Source of the DNA: an uncultured Blautia sp.
Lineage (GTDB): Bacteria > Bacillota > Clostridia > Lachnospirales > Lachnospiraceae
NCBI GenBank assembly: GCA_934394545.1
Contig: CAKRRG010000047.1
Location: forward strand, 1 to 22,194
Direction: 5' to 3'
DNA length: 22,194 nucleotides
The notes below the pieces were generated by a model that saw only the letters and a program-made list of their open reading frames with translations, made no database searches and had not been told where the DNA came from. The position numbers and the translations under genes were made by a program. Positions 7,561 through 14,941 of the stretch are shown here, in pieces (within the stretch, counting starts at the first letter, position 1; the number at the start of each line of letters is the position of its first letter).

Positions 7561-9144
7561 ATGAAGAAAGGTAAATTATTAGCGACGCTGCTTTGCAGCG
7601 CATCAATGGTCGTAGGAAGCATGGTTCCTACAGTACCAGCCATGGCAGATGCTATGAAGGTTGTTACACTTGGAGCGGATCTTACAGATGCCCAGAAGAA
7701 TACCATGCTGAATTACTTTAAGGTTGATTCCAGTCAGGTACAGATCATTTACGTTACCAATCAGGACGAAAGAGATCATTTAAGCTCCTATGTTCCGTTG
7801 GAACAGATTGGTACCAGGACAGTCAGCTGTGCATACGTGAAGCCTACTACATCTGGTGGTATTAAGGTCCGTACAGCAAATCTGAACTGGGTTACCTGTA
7901 ATATGATCGCAAGTTCTCTTTCTACATCAGGTGTTACGAATTGCGAAGTTGTTGCTGCCTGCCCATTTGAAGTTTCCGGCACAGGAGCACTCACAGGCAT
8001 TCAGATGGCATATGAGACAGCCAGCGGACAGAAGCTTGACGAGACGAAGAAGGAACTTGCTACTGAAGAAATGGTTGTAACCGGTAATCTGGCAGATTCT
8101 GTAGGTCAGAATGATGCAACCACTGTTATTAATCAGGCGAAGATGCAGGTTATTGCAGATAATGTCCAGAATGCGGATGATATCTACAATATTGTTGTAA
8201 ATATCTCGAATAATAACAATGTAACTCTTACACAGGATGAACTTAATACAATTGTAAATCTGCTGCAGCAGATTTCCCAGCAGGATTATGACTATTCTGA
8301 GATGCAGGAAACACTGGAGCGTGTAAATGATAACGTAACAGGTGCGGCAGATGAGAGCAGTGATTCCGAAGAAGATCCGGACAGCATTGTAGATAACGTT
8401 GATCAAAGTGCACTTGGTGATAATGTTATTGAGAGTTCCACAGAGGATCCGGGACTTGCAGAGGAAACAGGTGAAGATGGTACAGGTGAAACGATTGATG
8501 AAAGCGTAGATAGTAATACGGATGGTGATATCAGTGAGGTTGGAGGAACTGATACAGATGATGGAAGTGAATCAACTGCTGAAATCACAGACATTTCCCA
8601 GCTCTCCACAGATTTCCTGGGCGATGATGCTAAGGAGAAATTTGAGAAGGCTAAGACTTTCTGTAAGGGTGAATATGATGGAGATGAGGATTCACTGAGT
8701 GAAGTAATGGGTGACGAAGCTGCTGTTACAGTAACGCTTGATCCGGATACCGCAAATAAGCTTTCCATCAAGGTTCTTCAGAAATATCTTGGAATTCTTG
8801 GTAATGGTGCGGTTTCCTATCATGAGGATGGAACAGAGAAATATATCACTCCAGAGCTTAACATGCTGGATAAAGAAATGAAGAAGCTTTTCGGCATCGA
8901 TGTAATTGATGATGGTGAGTATTCTGATGATATTGATGTTCTAGGTGATGCAGTATCTTCAGAAGATAAAGAAACCTTATATAAGGATACGATGAAGTTC
9001 TTTGAGAAGCTTTATGGTGAGAGTTCAGAAACCTATGACAGCATCGATGAATCTGAGGATGTGACAACAGATGACAGTGCAACAGACGAAGTAGGTGATG
9101 ATTCCTACGAGGAGAGCATTGCAGATGAATCCTACGAGGAATAA
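7561..9144 (+). CDS. Secreted DUF1002 domain protein with acidic tracts
   Basis: A 527-residue exported protein. Residues 1-30 form a Sec signal peptide with a likely signal peptidase I cut near A-M-A-D-A. Residues about 31-255 match the DUF1002 family pattern seen in many Firmicutes (V-T-L-G-A-D-L-T near the start); its biochemical role is unknown. From about 261 to 350 the chain is very rich in D, E, S, T and G and is probably disordered. A second folded region lies around 350-475 and a final acidic tail ends in two S-Y-E-E units. There is no LPXTG, lipobox or transmembrane anchor, so it is likely released or held by charge, perhaps through Ca2+. It is a single-gene unit: extended -10 promoter, TTGGAGG ribosome site at 7548-7554, and a strong terminator after it. 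Confidence 0.8.
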   Translation: MKKGKLLATLLCSASMVVGSMVPTVPAMADAMKVVTLGADLTDAQKNTMLNYFKVDSSQVQIIYVTNQDERDHLSSYVPLEQIGTRTVSCAYVKPTTSGGIKVRTANLNWVTCNMIASSLSTSGVTNCEVVAACPFEVSGTGALTGIQMAYETASGQKLDETKKELATEEMVVTGNLADSVGQNDATTVINQAKMQVIADNVQNADDIYNIVVNISNNNNVTLTQDELNTIVNLLQQISQQDYDYSEMQETLERVNDNVTGAADESSDSEEDPDSIVDNVDQSALGDNVIESSTEDPGLAEETGEDGTGETIDESVDSNTDGDISEVGGTDTDDGSESTAEITDISQLSTDFLGDDAKEKFEKAKTFCKGEYDGDEDSLSEVMGDEAAVTVTLDPDTANKLSIKVLQKYLGILGNGAVSYHEDGTEKYITPELNMLDKEMKKLFGIDVIDDGEYSDDIDVLGDAVSSEDKETLYKDTMKFFEKLYGESSETYDSIDESEDVTTDDSATDEVGDDSYEESIADESYEE

Positions 9145-9203
9145 GATCAGATCCATTTTGGAGCAGGAAGAATCATGAAGCGGTTTTATAACTGATTTTT
9201 ACG

Positions 9204-9257
9204 AAAGATACAGAAACTGATATTCATTAGAATATGGGTTCTCTGTATCTTTTTTTG
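9204..9257 (+). terminator. Intrinsic terminator after the DUF1002 gene
   Basis: AAAGATACAGA (9204-9214) pairs with TCTGTATCTTT (9242-9252); inside it AAC/GTT and ATATTC/GAATAT extend the stem. The 3' arm runs into a T7 tract. Confidence 0.88.
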
Positions 9258-9332
9258 TGTAATTAGGATATTACTCCTTAATGTTCTGAACAAAAAGTAA
9301 ACTGGCCTTCTAAAAATCTTAATAATTGTACA

Positions 9333-9361
9333 TTGAAGACATGACAGTATTCGAGTAAGAT
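9333..9361 (+). promoter_or_regulatory. Promoter of the ECF S-component gene
   Basis: TTGAAG at 9333-9338 and TAAGAT at 9356-9361 with a 17-nt spacer. No riboswitch-like structure is visible in the short leader. Confidence 0.6.
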
Positions 9362-9412
9362 AAAGGGCATCTACAAGGAATTATGAAAAAGTTCCAGGAA
9401 AGAGAGGCATTT

Positions 9413-10024
9413 ATGAACAGACAAAATTCTACCGTTATGAAACTTGCAGAGACAGCTCTTCTGGCAGCACTTTGCTATGTATCCTTCACATTCTTACAAA
9501 TTAAGATTCCAGTACCTGGAGGGGATGCAACCTCTCTTCACATTGGAAATACCTTTTGTGTACTTGGAGCGTTGCTTCTTGGAGGCTGGTATGGCGGTCT
9601 GGCTGGTTCTATTGGAATGACGATTGCAGACCTTATGGATCCGGTTTATATTACAGGAGCTCCGAAAACCTTTGTTTTGAAGCTTTGCATTGGTCTGGTA
9701 ACCGGACTTGTGGCTCATAAGATTGCTAAGATTAATGAGACCAATGACAAAAAGTACGTATTCAAATGGAGCCTGATTGCTTCCATTGCAGGTCTTGGAT
9801 TCAATGTAATTGCAGATCCTATTGTAGGATATTTTTATAAGCAGTACATTCTGGGACAGCCGCAGGAGGTTGCAAGCATTTTGGCAAAATTAAGTGCAGG
9901 TGCTACTTTTGTTAATGCAATTGTATCAACTGTTCTGGTTGTGATTCTCTATAATGCCATTCGCCCGGCATTGATTAAATCTAATCTGATTGATGTACAT
10001 GTCGCAGCTGCGAATGTGAAATAA
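9413..10024 (+). CDS. ECF transporter S component, substrate unknown
   Basis: A roughly 203-residue membrane protein with about six hydrophobic helices, the size of the substrate-capture (S) subunit of energy-coupling factor vitamin transporters. The segment P-V-P-G-G-D-A-T-S-L-H-I-G-N near the end of the first helix and the following L-L-L-G-G-W-Y-G-G place it with the S-component group that includes the ECF-type riboflavin-like family. It would work with a shared EcfA-EcfA'-EcfT module coded elsewhere. The vitamin cannot be told: there is no FMN, TPP or other riboswitch upstream and no biosynthesis gene beside it. Two starts are possible: ATG at 9413 after AGAGAGG, used here, or ATG at 9383 after AAGGA, adding ten residues. 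The gene is monocistronic, with a promoter just upstream and a terminator after it. Confidence 0.85.
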   Translation: MNRQNSTVMKLAETALLAALCYVSFTFLQIKIPVPGGDATSLHIGNTFCVLGALLLGGWYGGLAGSIGMTIADLMDPVYITGAPKTFVLKLCIGLVTGLVAHKIAKINETNDKKYVFKWSLIASIAGLGFNVIADPIVGYFYKQYILGQPQEVASILAKLSAGATFVNAIVSTVLVVILYNAIRPALIKSNLIDVHVAAANVK

Positions 10025-10035
10025 GAACTATTTTA

Positions 10036-10076
10036 AGACTCTGGAAAGTTTAAATACGATTCAGGGTCTATTTTTA
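10036..10076 (+). terminator. Intrinsic terminator after the S-component gene
   Basis: AGACTCTG (10036-10043) pairs with CAGGGTCT (10062-10069), 8 bp including one G-U pair, followed by ATTTTTAT. Confidence 0.75.
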
Positions 10077-10152
10077 TAATGAGAAGGATTTTTGAAATTT
10101 TTGTGACTTCTGGCCGGAACTCCTGGAAATGCTGGTAAAACAGGGGATTGTG

Positions 10153-10161
10153 TGCTACAAT
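10153..10161 (+). promoter_or_regulatory. Extended -10 promoter of the rlmI-like gene
   Basis: TGCTACAAT at 10153-10161 is an extended -10; no good -35 is seen. The same TGCTACAAT core lies before the bile salt hydrolase gene and, inverted, before the small gene at 1721. Confidence 0.55.
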
Positions 10162-10207
10162 GTAACCTAAATCGTTAAAATGCAAAAGCAAAGGAGTATA
10201 GTGTACT

Positions 10208-11410
10208 ATGAGTCTGGCAGTTGTAACCTTGAAGAAGGGAGAAGGACGGCTTCTGAAGTCCGGTGGAATGTGGATTTTTGATAATGAAGTGGCTTCTGTT
10301 ATGGGAAGCTTTGTAAATGGAGATATTGTACTGGTTCATGATTTTGACGGATACCCTCTGGGAAGAGGATTTATCAATACAAATTCCAAAATCGTAGTAC
10401 GTCTTCTTTCCAGAGATGAGAATACAATAATCGATGAGGGATTTTTTGAAAAAAGAGTGCGGGACGCATGGGAGTATCGTAAGAGTGTGACGGACACCTC
10501 TAGCTGCCGTGTAATATTTGGAGAAGCAGATTTCCTGCCGGGATTTATTGCAGATAAGTTTTCTGATGTGCTGGTAGTGCAGTCTCTGGCATTGGGAATT
10601 GACCGCTATAAGGAAATGCTGGTAGAGCTTTTAAAGAAGATTCTGGCAGAGGATGGAATCCGGATCCGTGGTGTTTACGAGCGAAGTGATGTGAAGGTTC
10701 GCAGGCAGGAGGGAATGGAGCCATATAAGGGCTTTATTGGAGAAGAATTTCCTACTTTGGTTGAAATTGTGGAAAATGGTGTAAAGTATCAGGTAGATGT
10801 AAAGGATGGTCAGAAGACTGGATTTTTCCTGGATCAGAAGTATAATCGCCTTGCAATCCAGAAGCTTTGCAAGAATGCAAGAGTCCTGGATTGTTTTACC
10901 CATACAGGATCCTTTGCTTTGAATGCCGGTTATGCCGGCGCAAGGGAAGTTACCGGGGTGGATGCTTCACAGCTTGCAGTGGATCAGGCTACAGCAAATG
11001 CGATTTTAAATGGTCTTTCTGATACTGTGAAATTTATTTGTGAGGATGTATTTGACCTTCTTCCGGAGCTTGAGGAGCGGGGAGAAAAATACGATGTTGT
11101 GATTTTGGATCCGCCGGCTTTTACCAAGTCCAGAAGTTCCATAAAAAATGCGGTGAAGGGTTATCGTGAGATTAACCTTCGGGCTATGAAACTGGTGAAG
11201 GATGGAGGTTTTCTTGCTACTTGTTCCTGTTCTCACTTTATGGATTATGAGCTTTTTACCCAGACCATTGGACAGGCGGCAAGAAATGTTCATAAGCGTC
11301 TTCGTCAGGTGGAATATCGTACTCAGGCACCGGATCATCCAATCTTATGGTCCGCAGATGAGTCCTATTATTTGAAATTTTATATTTTCCAGGTATGCAA
11401 TGACCGCTAG
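10208..11410 (+). CDS. rlmI: RlmI-type 23S rRNA (cytosine-C5) methyltransferase
   Basis: A 400-residue class I SAM-dependent methyltransferase of the RlmI/YwbD group, which makes m5C in 23S rRNA (C1962 in E. coli). The N-terminal PUA-like RNA-binding domain spans about 1-80 (G-G-M-W-I-F-D-N-E-V). The Rossmann domain has motif I V-L-D-C-F-T-H-T-G at 226-234, an acidic V-D-A-S motif, motif IV L-D-P-P-A-F at 300-305 and T-C-S-C-S at 338-342, where C339 or C341 would be the catalytic cysteine. G-F-F-L-D-Q before motif I is also typical. The ribosome site is AAGGAG at 10191-10196. The stop codon TAG is the last part of the CTAG that begins a 165-nt foldback element, so the original 3' end may have been changed by insertion. 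There is no other terminator. Confidence 0.9.
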   Translation: MSLAVVTLKKGEGRLLKSGGMWIFDNEVASVMGSFVNGDIVLVHDFDGYPLGRGFINTNSKIVVRLLSRDENTIIDEGFFEKRVRDAWEYRKSVTDTSSCRVIFGEADFLPGFIADKFSDVLVVQSLALGIDRYKEMLVELLKKILAEDGIRIRGVYERSDVKVRRQEGMEPYKGFIGEEFPTLVEIVENGVKYQVDVKDGQKTGFFLDQKYNRLAIQKLCKNARVLDCFTHTGSFALNAGYAGAREVTGVDASQLAVDQATANAILNGLSDTVKFICEDVFDLLPELEERGEKYDVVILDPPAFTKSRSSIKNAVKGYREINLRAMKLVKDGGFLATCSCSHFMDYELFTQTIGQAARNVHKRLRQVEYRTQAPDHPILWSADESYYLKFYIFQVCNDR

Positions 11411-11571
11411 TACAGTGAATATTAAGTAACCGCCATATTGACTTGTCTGATTTTTCATATGCTGCGTTGTCGTCAATCGCCGTAGCCACCGCTACGCCTC
11501 ATTCCTCCGCCTTGCATATGAGAAAATCATCCTACGTCAATATAACAGATACTTAATTTTCGCTGTACTAG
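11407..11571. repeat. Foldback (MITE-like) inverted-repeat element
   Basis: A 165-nt imperfect palindrome begins and ends with CTAGTACAG / CTGTACTAG. Matching blocks on the two arms, outside to inside, are CTAGTACAG, GAA, ATTAAGTA, ATATTGAC, TGATTTT and CATATGC, separated by unmatched stretches of similar length. The centre has a GC-rich hairpin CGTAGC-CACC-GCTACG (11481-11496). It codes for nothing. Conserved blocks with diverged spacers look like an old non-autonomous mobile element or a large REP-like repeat; the central GC-rich part differs in composition from its flanks. It overlaps the rlmI stop and ends 37 nt before the next gene, so it may also serve as the terminator between them. 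Confidence 0.8.
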
Positions 11572-11607
11572 AAATAATGAGTAAACAGAAGAAAGAAGGC
11601 ATTTATA

Positions 11608-12021
11608 TTGAAAGAAAAATTTATGAAATTTATGCAAGGACGTAACGGAGTGGATCAGTTTTCCAGATTTACCATGGGTGTGGCATTGGTTTCTATTGTG
11701 CTGACTATTTTTACAGGCACCAGAAGTACCCTTGGAACCTTCTTGGATTTGTTTGGAATGGCTGCTATTGTGTATACTTATTTTAGAATTTTTTCCAAGA
11801 ATATTTCCAAGCGCTGGCAGGAGAACCAGAAGTATCTGCAGGCTATGGATAAACTCAGAGCACGTTTCCAGAAGGAAAAGCGGATGATGAGTCAGCGGAA
11901 GGATTATCACATTTACAGCTGCCCTGGCTGTGGTCAGAAGATCCGTATCCCCAGAGGCGGATTTAAAAAGGTAGAAATTGAATGCCCTAAGTGTCATACG
12001 AAATTTATAAAGAGGCGTTGA
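11608..12021 (+). CDS. Membrane protein with C-terminal zinc ribbon
   Basis: A 137-residue protein with two hydrophobic helices (about 20-36 and 42-60), a basic amphipathic stretch (about 65-98) and a C-terminal zinc ribbon with C105-P-G-C108 and C126-P-K-C129. It is probably anchored with the ribbon in the cytosol. The start is a TTG at 11608, preferred because GAAGG at 11595-11599 is 8 nt before it; the first ATG (11623) has no ribosome site. It is the first gene of a compact three-gene operon: it ends 1 nt before the DUF5685 gene, which overlaps the J-domain gene. The function is unknown. A role in binding a nascent protein or metal with the J-domain partner is only an inference from linkage. 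Confidence 0.75.
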   Translation: MKEKFMKFMQGRNGVDQFSRFTMGVALVSIVLTIFTGTRSTLGTFLDLFGMAAIVYTYFRIFSKNISKRWQENQKYLQAMDKLRARFQKEKRMMSQRKDYHIYSCPGCGQKIRIPRGGFKKVEIECPKCHTKFIKRR

Positions 12022-12022
12022 T

Positions 12023-12877
12023 ATGTTTGGATACATTGTAATGAATAAGCCGGAGATTAAGATGAAGGATTTTGATATGTACAGATCCTTTTACTGTGGA
12101 CTCTGCAGAGAACTGCGGGAGAAATACGGTATTTCCGGACAGCTTACTCTGAGCTATGATATGACCTTCGTGATCATGCTTCTTTCCGGGTTGTATGAGC
12201 CTGGAACCTATAAAGGCAGCACCAGGTGCGTACTTCATCCGATAAGAAAGCAAAAAGTACGAAAAAATGTCATGACAGAGTATTGTGCGGACATGAATAT
12301 ACTTCTTACTTATTATAAATGTCTGGATGATTGGAATGATGACCGAAAATATGTGAAGCTGGGCTATGCCAAGCTTCTGGCAGGGAAAAACAAACGTCTG
12401 TTAAAGCTTTATCCGGAAAAATCACAGCGGATCGTAGAGCTTCTGGACGAGCTTTCTGTTTTGGAAAAACAGGGCGAGACAGATATTGATAAAATGTCCG
12501 GTATTTTTGGACATATCATGGAGGAAATCTTTGCCTACAGGCAGGATGAATGGGAAAAAAGCCTTCGCAGAATGGGCTTTTTTCTTGGGAAATTTATTTA
12601 TCTTCTGGACGCATATGATGATGTGGAAGAGGATGTGAAAAATAAAGATTACAATCCTTTCGCAGAAAAATATACAATGAAAGGGTTTGAAGAGGAGGTA
12701 CGTCAGATTCTTCTAATGATGATGTCGGAAACCTGCAGAGAATTCGAGAAGCTTCCTATTATTAAATATGGGGATATTCTTCGGAACATTTTATATTCCG
12801 GTGTGTGGTGCCGCTTTGAGGAAGTGAGCAAGAAGCGCAGGGGAAAACGGGAGAAAGAACATGTTAGATCCATATAG
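12023..12877 (+). CDS. DUF5685 family protein
   Basis: A 284-residue, mostly helical cytosolic protein matching the DUF5685 family as I recognise it; no function is established. Visible marks: an N-terminal M-F-G-Y-I, C25-G-L-C28, C69 with H72, and C88, a set of cysteines that could bind a metal. Two Asp-rich motifs stand out: D102-D-W-N-D-D107 and D199-D-V-E-E-D204 in a helix followed by K-N-K-D-Y-N-P. Together they resemble the paired Asp motifs of squalene/phytoene synthase-like enzymes, treated as a separate hypothesis below. The start at 12023 follows AGAGG at 12011-12015. The last 17 nt overlap the start of the J-domain gene, indicating translational coupling and a shared job. Confidence 0.75.
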   Translation: MFGYIVMNKPEIKMKDFDMYRSFYCGLCRELREKYGISGQLTLSYDMTFVIMLLSGLYEPGTYKGSTRCVLHPIRKQKVRKNVMTEYCADMNILLTYYKCLDDWNDDRKYVKLGYAKLLAGKNKRLLKLYPEKSQRIVELLDELSVLEKQGETDIDKMSGIFGHIMEEIFAYRQDEWEKSLRRMGFFLGKFIYLLDAYDDVEEDVKNKDYNPFAEKYTMKGFEEEVRQILLMMMSETCREFEKLPIIKYGDILRNILYSGVWCRFEEVSKKRRGKREKEHVRSI

Positions 12878-13514
12878 CGTACTGGGAGTTTCCAGAAGTG
12901 CGACAGATGAAGAGATAAAAAAAGCATACAGAAAGTTAAGCAGAAAGTATCATCCGGATGCGAATATTAATAACCCAAATAAGGAGCAGGCTGAAGAAAA
13001 GTTTAAGGAAGTTCAGCGGGCATACGAGCAGATCATGAAAGAACGTGAGTATGGAAGTGCTGGCGGTTCCTCTGGTGGCTATGGAAACTATGGCGGTTTC
13101 GGCGGTTTCGGAGGCCAGCAACGCCAGAGTGCGTATGATGATGAGGAAAGCGTGCGCAGACGGGCTGCGTCTAATTTTATCCAGAGCGGACATTATCAGG
13201 AAGCTATGAACGTGCTGAATTCTCTTTCCCAGAAAAATGGAGAATGGTATTATCTTTCTTCTATGGCAAATATGGGAATGGGAAATAATGTGAAGGCATT
13301 GGAACATATCCGGGAGGCTGTGAGACTGGAGCCATCTAATCAACAGTATCGTATGCTTTTGAATCGTATGGAAGGTGGCGGAGGCTGGTATGAGACACAG
13401 CAGGGACCGTTCGGTGGAATGCCGGTGGCCGGAGATGATATGTGTCTGAAGCTTTGCCTGGCAAATGCACTCTGTGGGATGTGCTGTCCGGGAAGCGGAG
13501 TGCTCTGTTGTTAA
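12861..13514 (+). CDS. J-domain/TPR protein with Cys-rich C-terminus
   Basis: A 217-residue Hsp70 co-chaperone-like protein. The J domain (about 2-65) carries H31-P-D33, needed to stimulate DnaK ATPase. A glycine/tyrosine/phenylalanine-rich linker (about 66-88) resembles the G/F region of DnaJ. Residues about 97-170 look like TPR-type helical repeats ([15 protein letters not shown]). The end has seven cysteines in 23 residues: C195, C199, C205, C208, C209, C216 and C217. The DnaJ zinc-finger and CTD domains are missing, so it is not the housekeeping DnaJ. The start lies inside the DUF5685 gene, with GGGAGA about 5 nt ahead, so the two are coupled. The substrate is unknown; the operon partners are the best candidates. 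Confidence 0.85.
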   Translation: MLDPYSVLGVSRSATDEEIKKAYRKLSRKYHPDANINNPNKEQAEEKFKEVQRAYEQIMKEREYGSAGGSSGGYGNYGGFGGFGGQQRQSAYDDEESVRRRAASNFIQSGHYQEAMNVLNSLSQKNGEWYYLSSMANMGMGNNVKALEHIREAVRLEPSNQQYRMLLNRMEGGGGWYETQQGPFGGMPVAGDDMCLKLCLANALCGMCCPGSGVLCC

Positions 13515-13551
13515 AAGATATTTTTGCCGCTGAATTTTTTATAAAAATTAA

Positions 13552-13580
13552 TTGACAAGAAAACTTACTCGTATTAAACT
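13552..13580 (+). promoter_or_regulatory. Promoter of ddh
   Basis: TTGACA at 13552-13557 and TAAACT at 13575-13580 with a 17-nt spacer. The leader of about 80 nt carries two palindromes. Confidence 0.75.
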
Positions 13581-13620
13581 GTTAAAGCGTGAAATAGATA
13601 TAGACTCGGCAGCGGGATTT

Positions 13621-13651
13621 TCTGTACAGAATATTCGGTATGCGCGAATAT
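13621..13651 (+). promoter_or_regulatory. Two adjacent palindromes in the ddh leader
   Basis: TCTGTACAGA (13621-13630) is a perfect 10-bp palindrome. Directly after it, ATATTCG (13631-13637) pairs with CGAATAT (13645-13651) over a 7-nt loop, ending one base before AGGAGG. They could be a repressor site and/or an RNA structure tuning translation. Confidence 0.5.
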
Positions 13652-13666
13652 AGGAGGAAACAGATA

Positions 13667-14653
13667 ATGAGTATTCGTATTGGTATTTTAGGATATGGTA
13701 ACTTAGGGCGAGGAGTAGAGTGTGCGATTAAACACAATCCGGATATGGAACTGGTGGGTGTATTTACCCGTCGTGCTCCTGAAACTGTTAAAATTCTGAC
13801 TGAAACCGCTAAGGTATATTCTGTGGATGATGCACAGAAGATGAAAGATCAGATCGATGTAATGATTCTTTGTGGTGGAAGTGCTACAGACTTGCCAGAG
13901 CAGACACCAAAGTATGCCCAGTGGTTTAATGTAGTAGACAGTTTTGATACCCATAAGAGAATTCCAGAGCACTTTAGTAATGTAGACAAAGCTGCTTCTG
14001 AGAGCGGACATGTTGGAATTATTTCTGTTGGATGGGATCCGGGAATGTTTTCTCTGAACCGTATGTATGCAAATGCAATCCTCACCAATGGTAAGGATTA
14101 TACATTCTGGGGAAAGGGAGTAAGCCAGGGGCATTCTGATGCGATCCGCCGTATAAAAGGCGTTAAGGATGGCAAGCAGTATACAATTCCTGTGGAAGTA
14201 GCACTGGAAGCTGTAAGAAGCGGAAGTAATCCGGAACTTACTACCAGAGAAAAGCACACAAGAGAGTGCTTTGTGGTAGCAGAGGAAGGTGCTGATCTTG
14301 CAAGAATTGAGAATGAAATCAAAACAATGCCAAACTACTTTGATGAGTATGATACCACAGTACATTTTATTTCGGAGGAAGAACTGAAACGTGATCACAG
14401 CGGCATTCCTCATGGTGGCTTTGTGATCCGCACTGGTAAGACTGGCTGGGATGATGAGAACAGCCACGTAATTGAGTACAGTCTGAAACTGGACTCCAAT
14501 CCGGAATTTACTTCTTCTGTAATCGTTGCATATGCAAGAGCCGCATATAGAATGCACAAGGAAGGACAGAAGGGATGCAAAACAGTATTTGATGTTGCAC
14601 CTGCATACTTAAGCGCTCAGAGTGGTGAAGAATTAAGAAAACATTTGCTGTAA
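13667..14653 (+). CDS. ddh: meso-diaminopimelate D-dehydrogenase
   Basis: A 328-residue NADPH enzyme that makes meso-diaminopimelate from tetrahydrodipicolinate and ammonia in one step, a shortcut to lysine and to the peptidoglycan cross-linking residue. The N-terminal Rossmann fold has G-Y-G-N-L-G (9-14). Family motifs include S-V-G-W-D-P-G-M-F-S in the middle and F-W-G-K-G-V-S-Q-G-H-S, and the length is normal for Ddh. The start at 13667 (AGGAGG at 13652-13657) is preferred over the in-frame ATG at 13640, which lies inside the leader hairpin and has no ribosome site. It is followed by a strong terminator, so it is a single-gene unit. It sits upstream of two peptidoglycan hydrolase genes, a thematic link to cell-wall metabolism. 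Confidence 0.95.
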   Translation: MSIRIGILGYGNLGRGVECAIKHNPDMELVGVFTRRAPETVKILTETAKVYSVDDAQKMKDQIDVMILCGGSATDLPEQTPKYAQWFNVVDSFDTHKRIPEHFSNVDKAASESGHVGIISVGWDPGMFSLNRMYANAILTNGKDYTFWGKGVSQGHSDAIRRIKGVKDGKQYTIPVEVALEAVRSGSNPELTTREKHTRECFVVAEEGADLARIENEIKTMPNYFDEYDTTVHFISEEELKRDHSGIPHGGFVIRTGKTGWDDENSHVIEYSLKLDSNPEFTSSVIVAYARAAYRMHKEGQKGCKTVFDVAPAYLSAQSGEELRKHLL

Positions 14654-14678
14654 TTATTTTGGGTTACAGATATATAAG

Positions 14679-14714
14679 AAAACAGTTTCCGCATAAAGTG
14701 GAAACTGTTTTTTT
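14679..14714 (+). terminator. Intrinsic terminator of ddh
   Basis: AACAGTTTCC (14681-14690) pairs with GGAAACTGTT (14700-14709), a perfect 10-bp stem with a 9-nt loop, followed by a T-rich tract. Confidence 0.92.
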
Positions 14715-14836
14715 GTGTAATAGTAAATTGCGCTTTGTTTCTTGGTTCTGTTTAGGCTTAGTTCACAAAAAACAGCTCAGGAAATATAACCTGTGAACAA
14801 AATGTTGTGCAATTCTTACAGAGTTATACTTTCGTG

Positions 14837-14865
14837 TTGACGATAAGACGAATCTGTAATATAAT
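14837..14865 (+). promoter_or_regulatory. Promoter of the repeat-bearing NlpC/P60 gene
   Basis: TTGACG at 14837-14842 and TATAAT at 14860-14865, exactly 17 nt apart. Upstream, GTTCACA (14761-14767) and TGTGAAC (14792-14798) form an inverted repeat of unknown use. Confidence 0.85.
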
Positions 14866-14879
14866 GAACTACATAAACA

Positions 14880-14896
14880 TGTAACAACTTTGTAAA
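14880..14896 (+). promoter_or_regulatory. WalR-type box in the NlpC/P60 gene leader
   Basis: TGTAAC-AACTT-TGTAAA is a perfect fit to the WalR (YycF/VicR) consensus TGTWAH-N5-TGTWAH. It lies about 8-25 nt after the expected transcription start, a position that suggests repression rather than activation. Confidence 0.6.
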
Positions 14897-14941
14897 ACTT
14901 GTGATAAAAATATCACTATTATTTCAAAAAGGAAGGTAAGT

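Noticed and set aside
8403..8771. Ser/Pro/Val-rich minus-strand frame opposite the DUF1002 gene
   Set aside because: It is the complement of the acidic low-complexity tract, which automatically yields Ser, Pro and Val codons.
13703..14557. 284-codon minus-strand frame opposite ddh
   Set aside because: No ribosome site, no family resemblance, and ddh is complete on the other strand.
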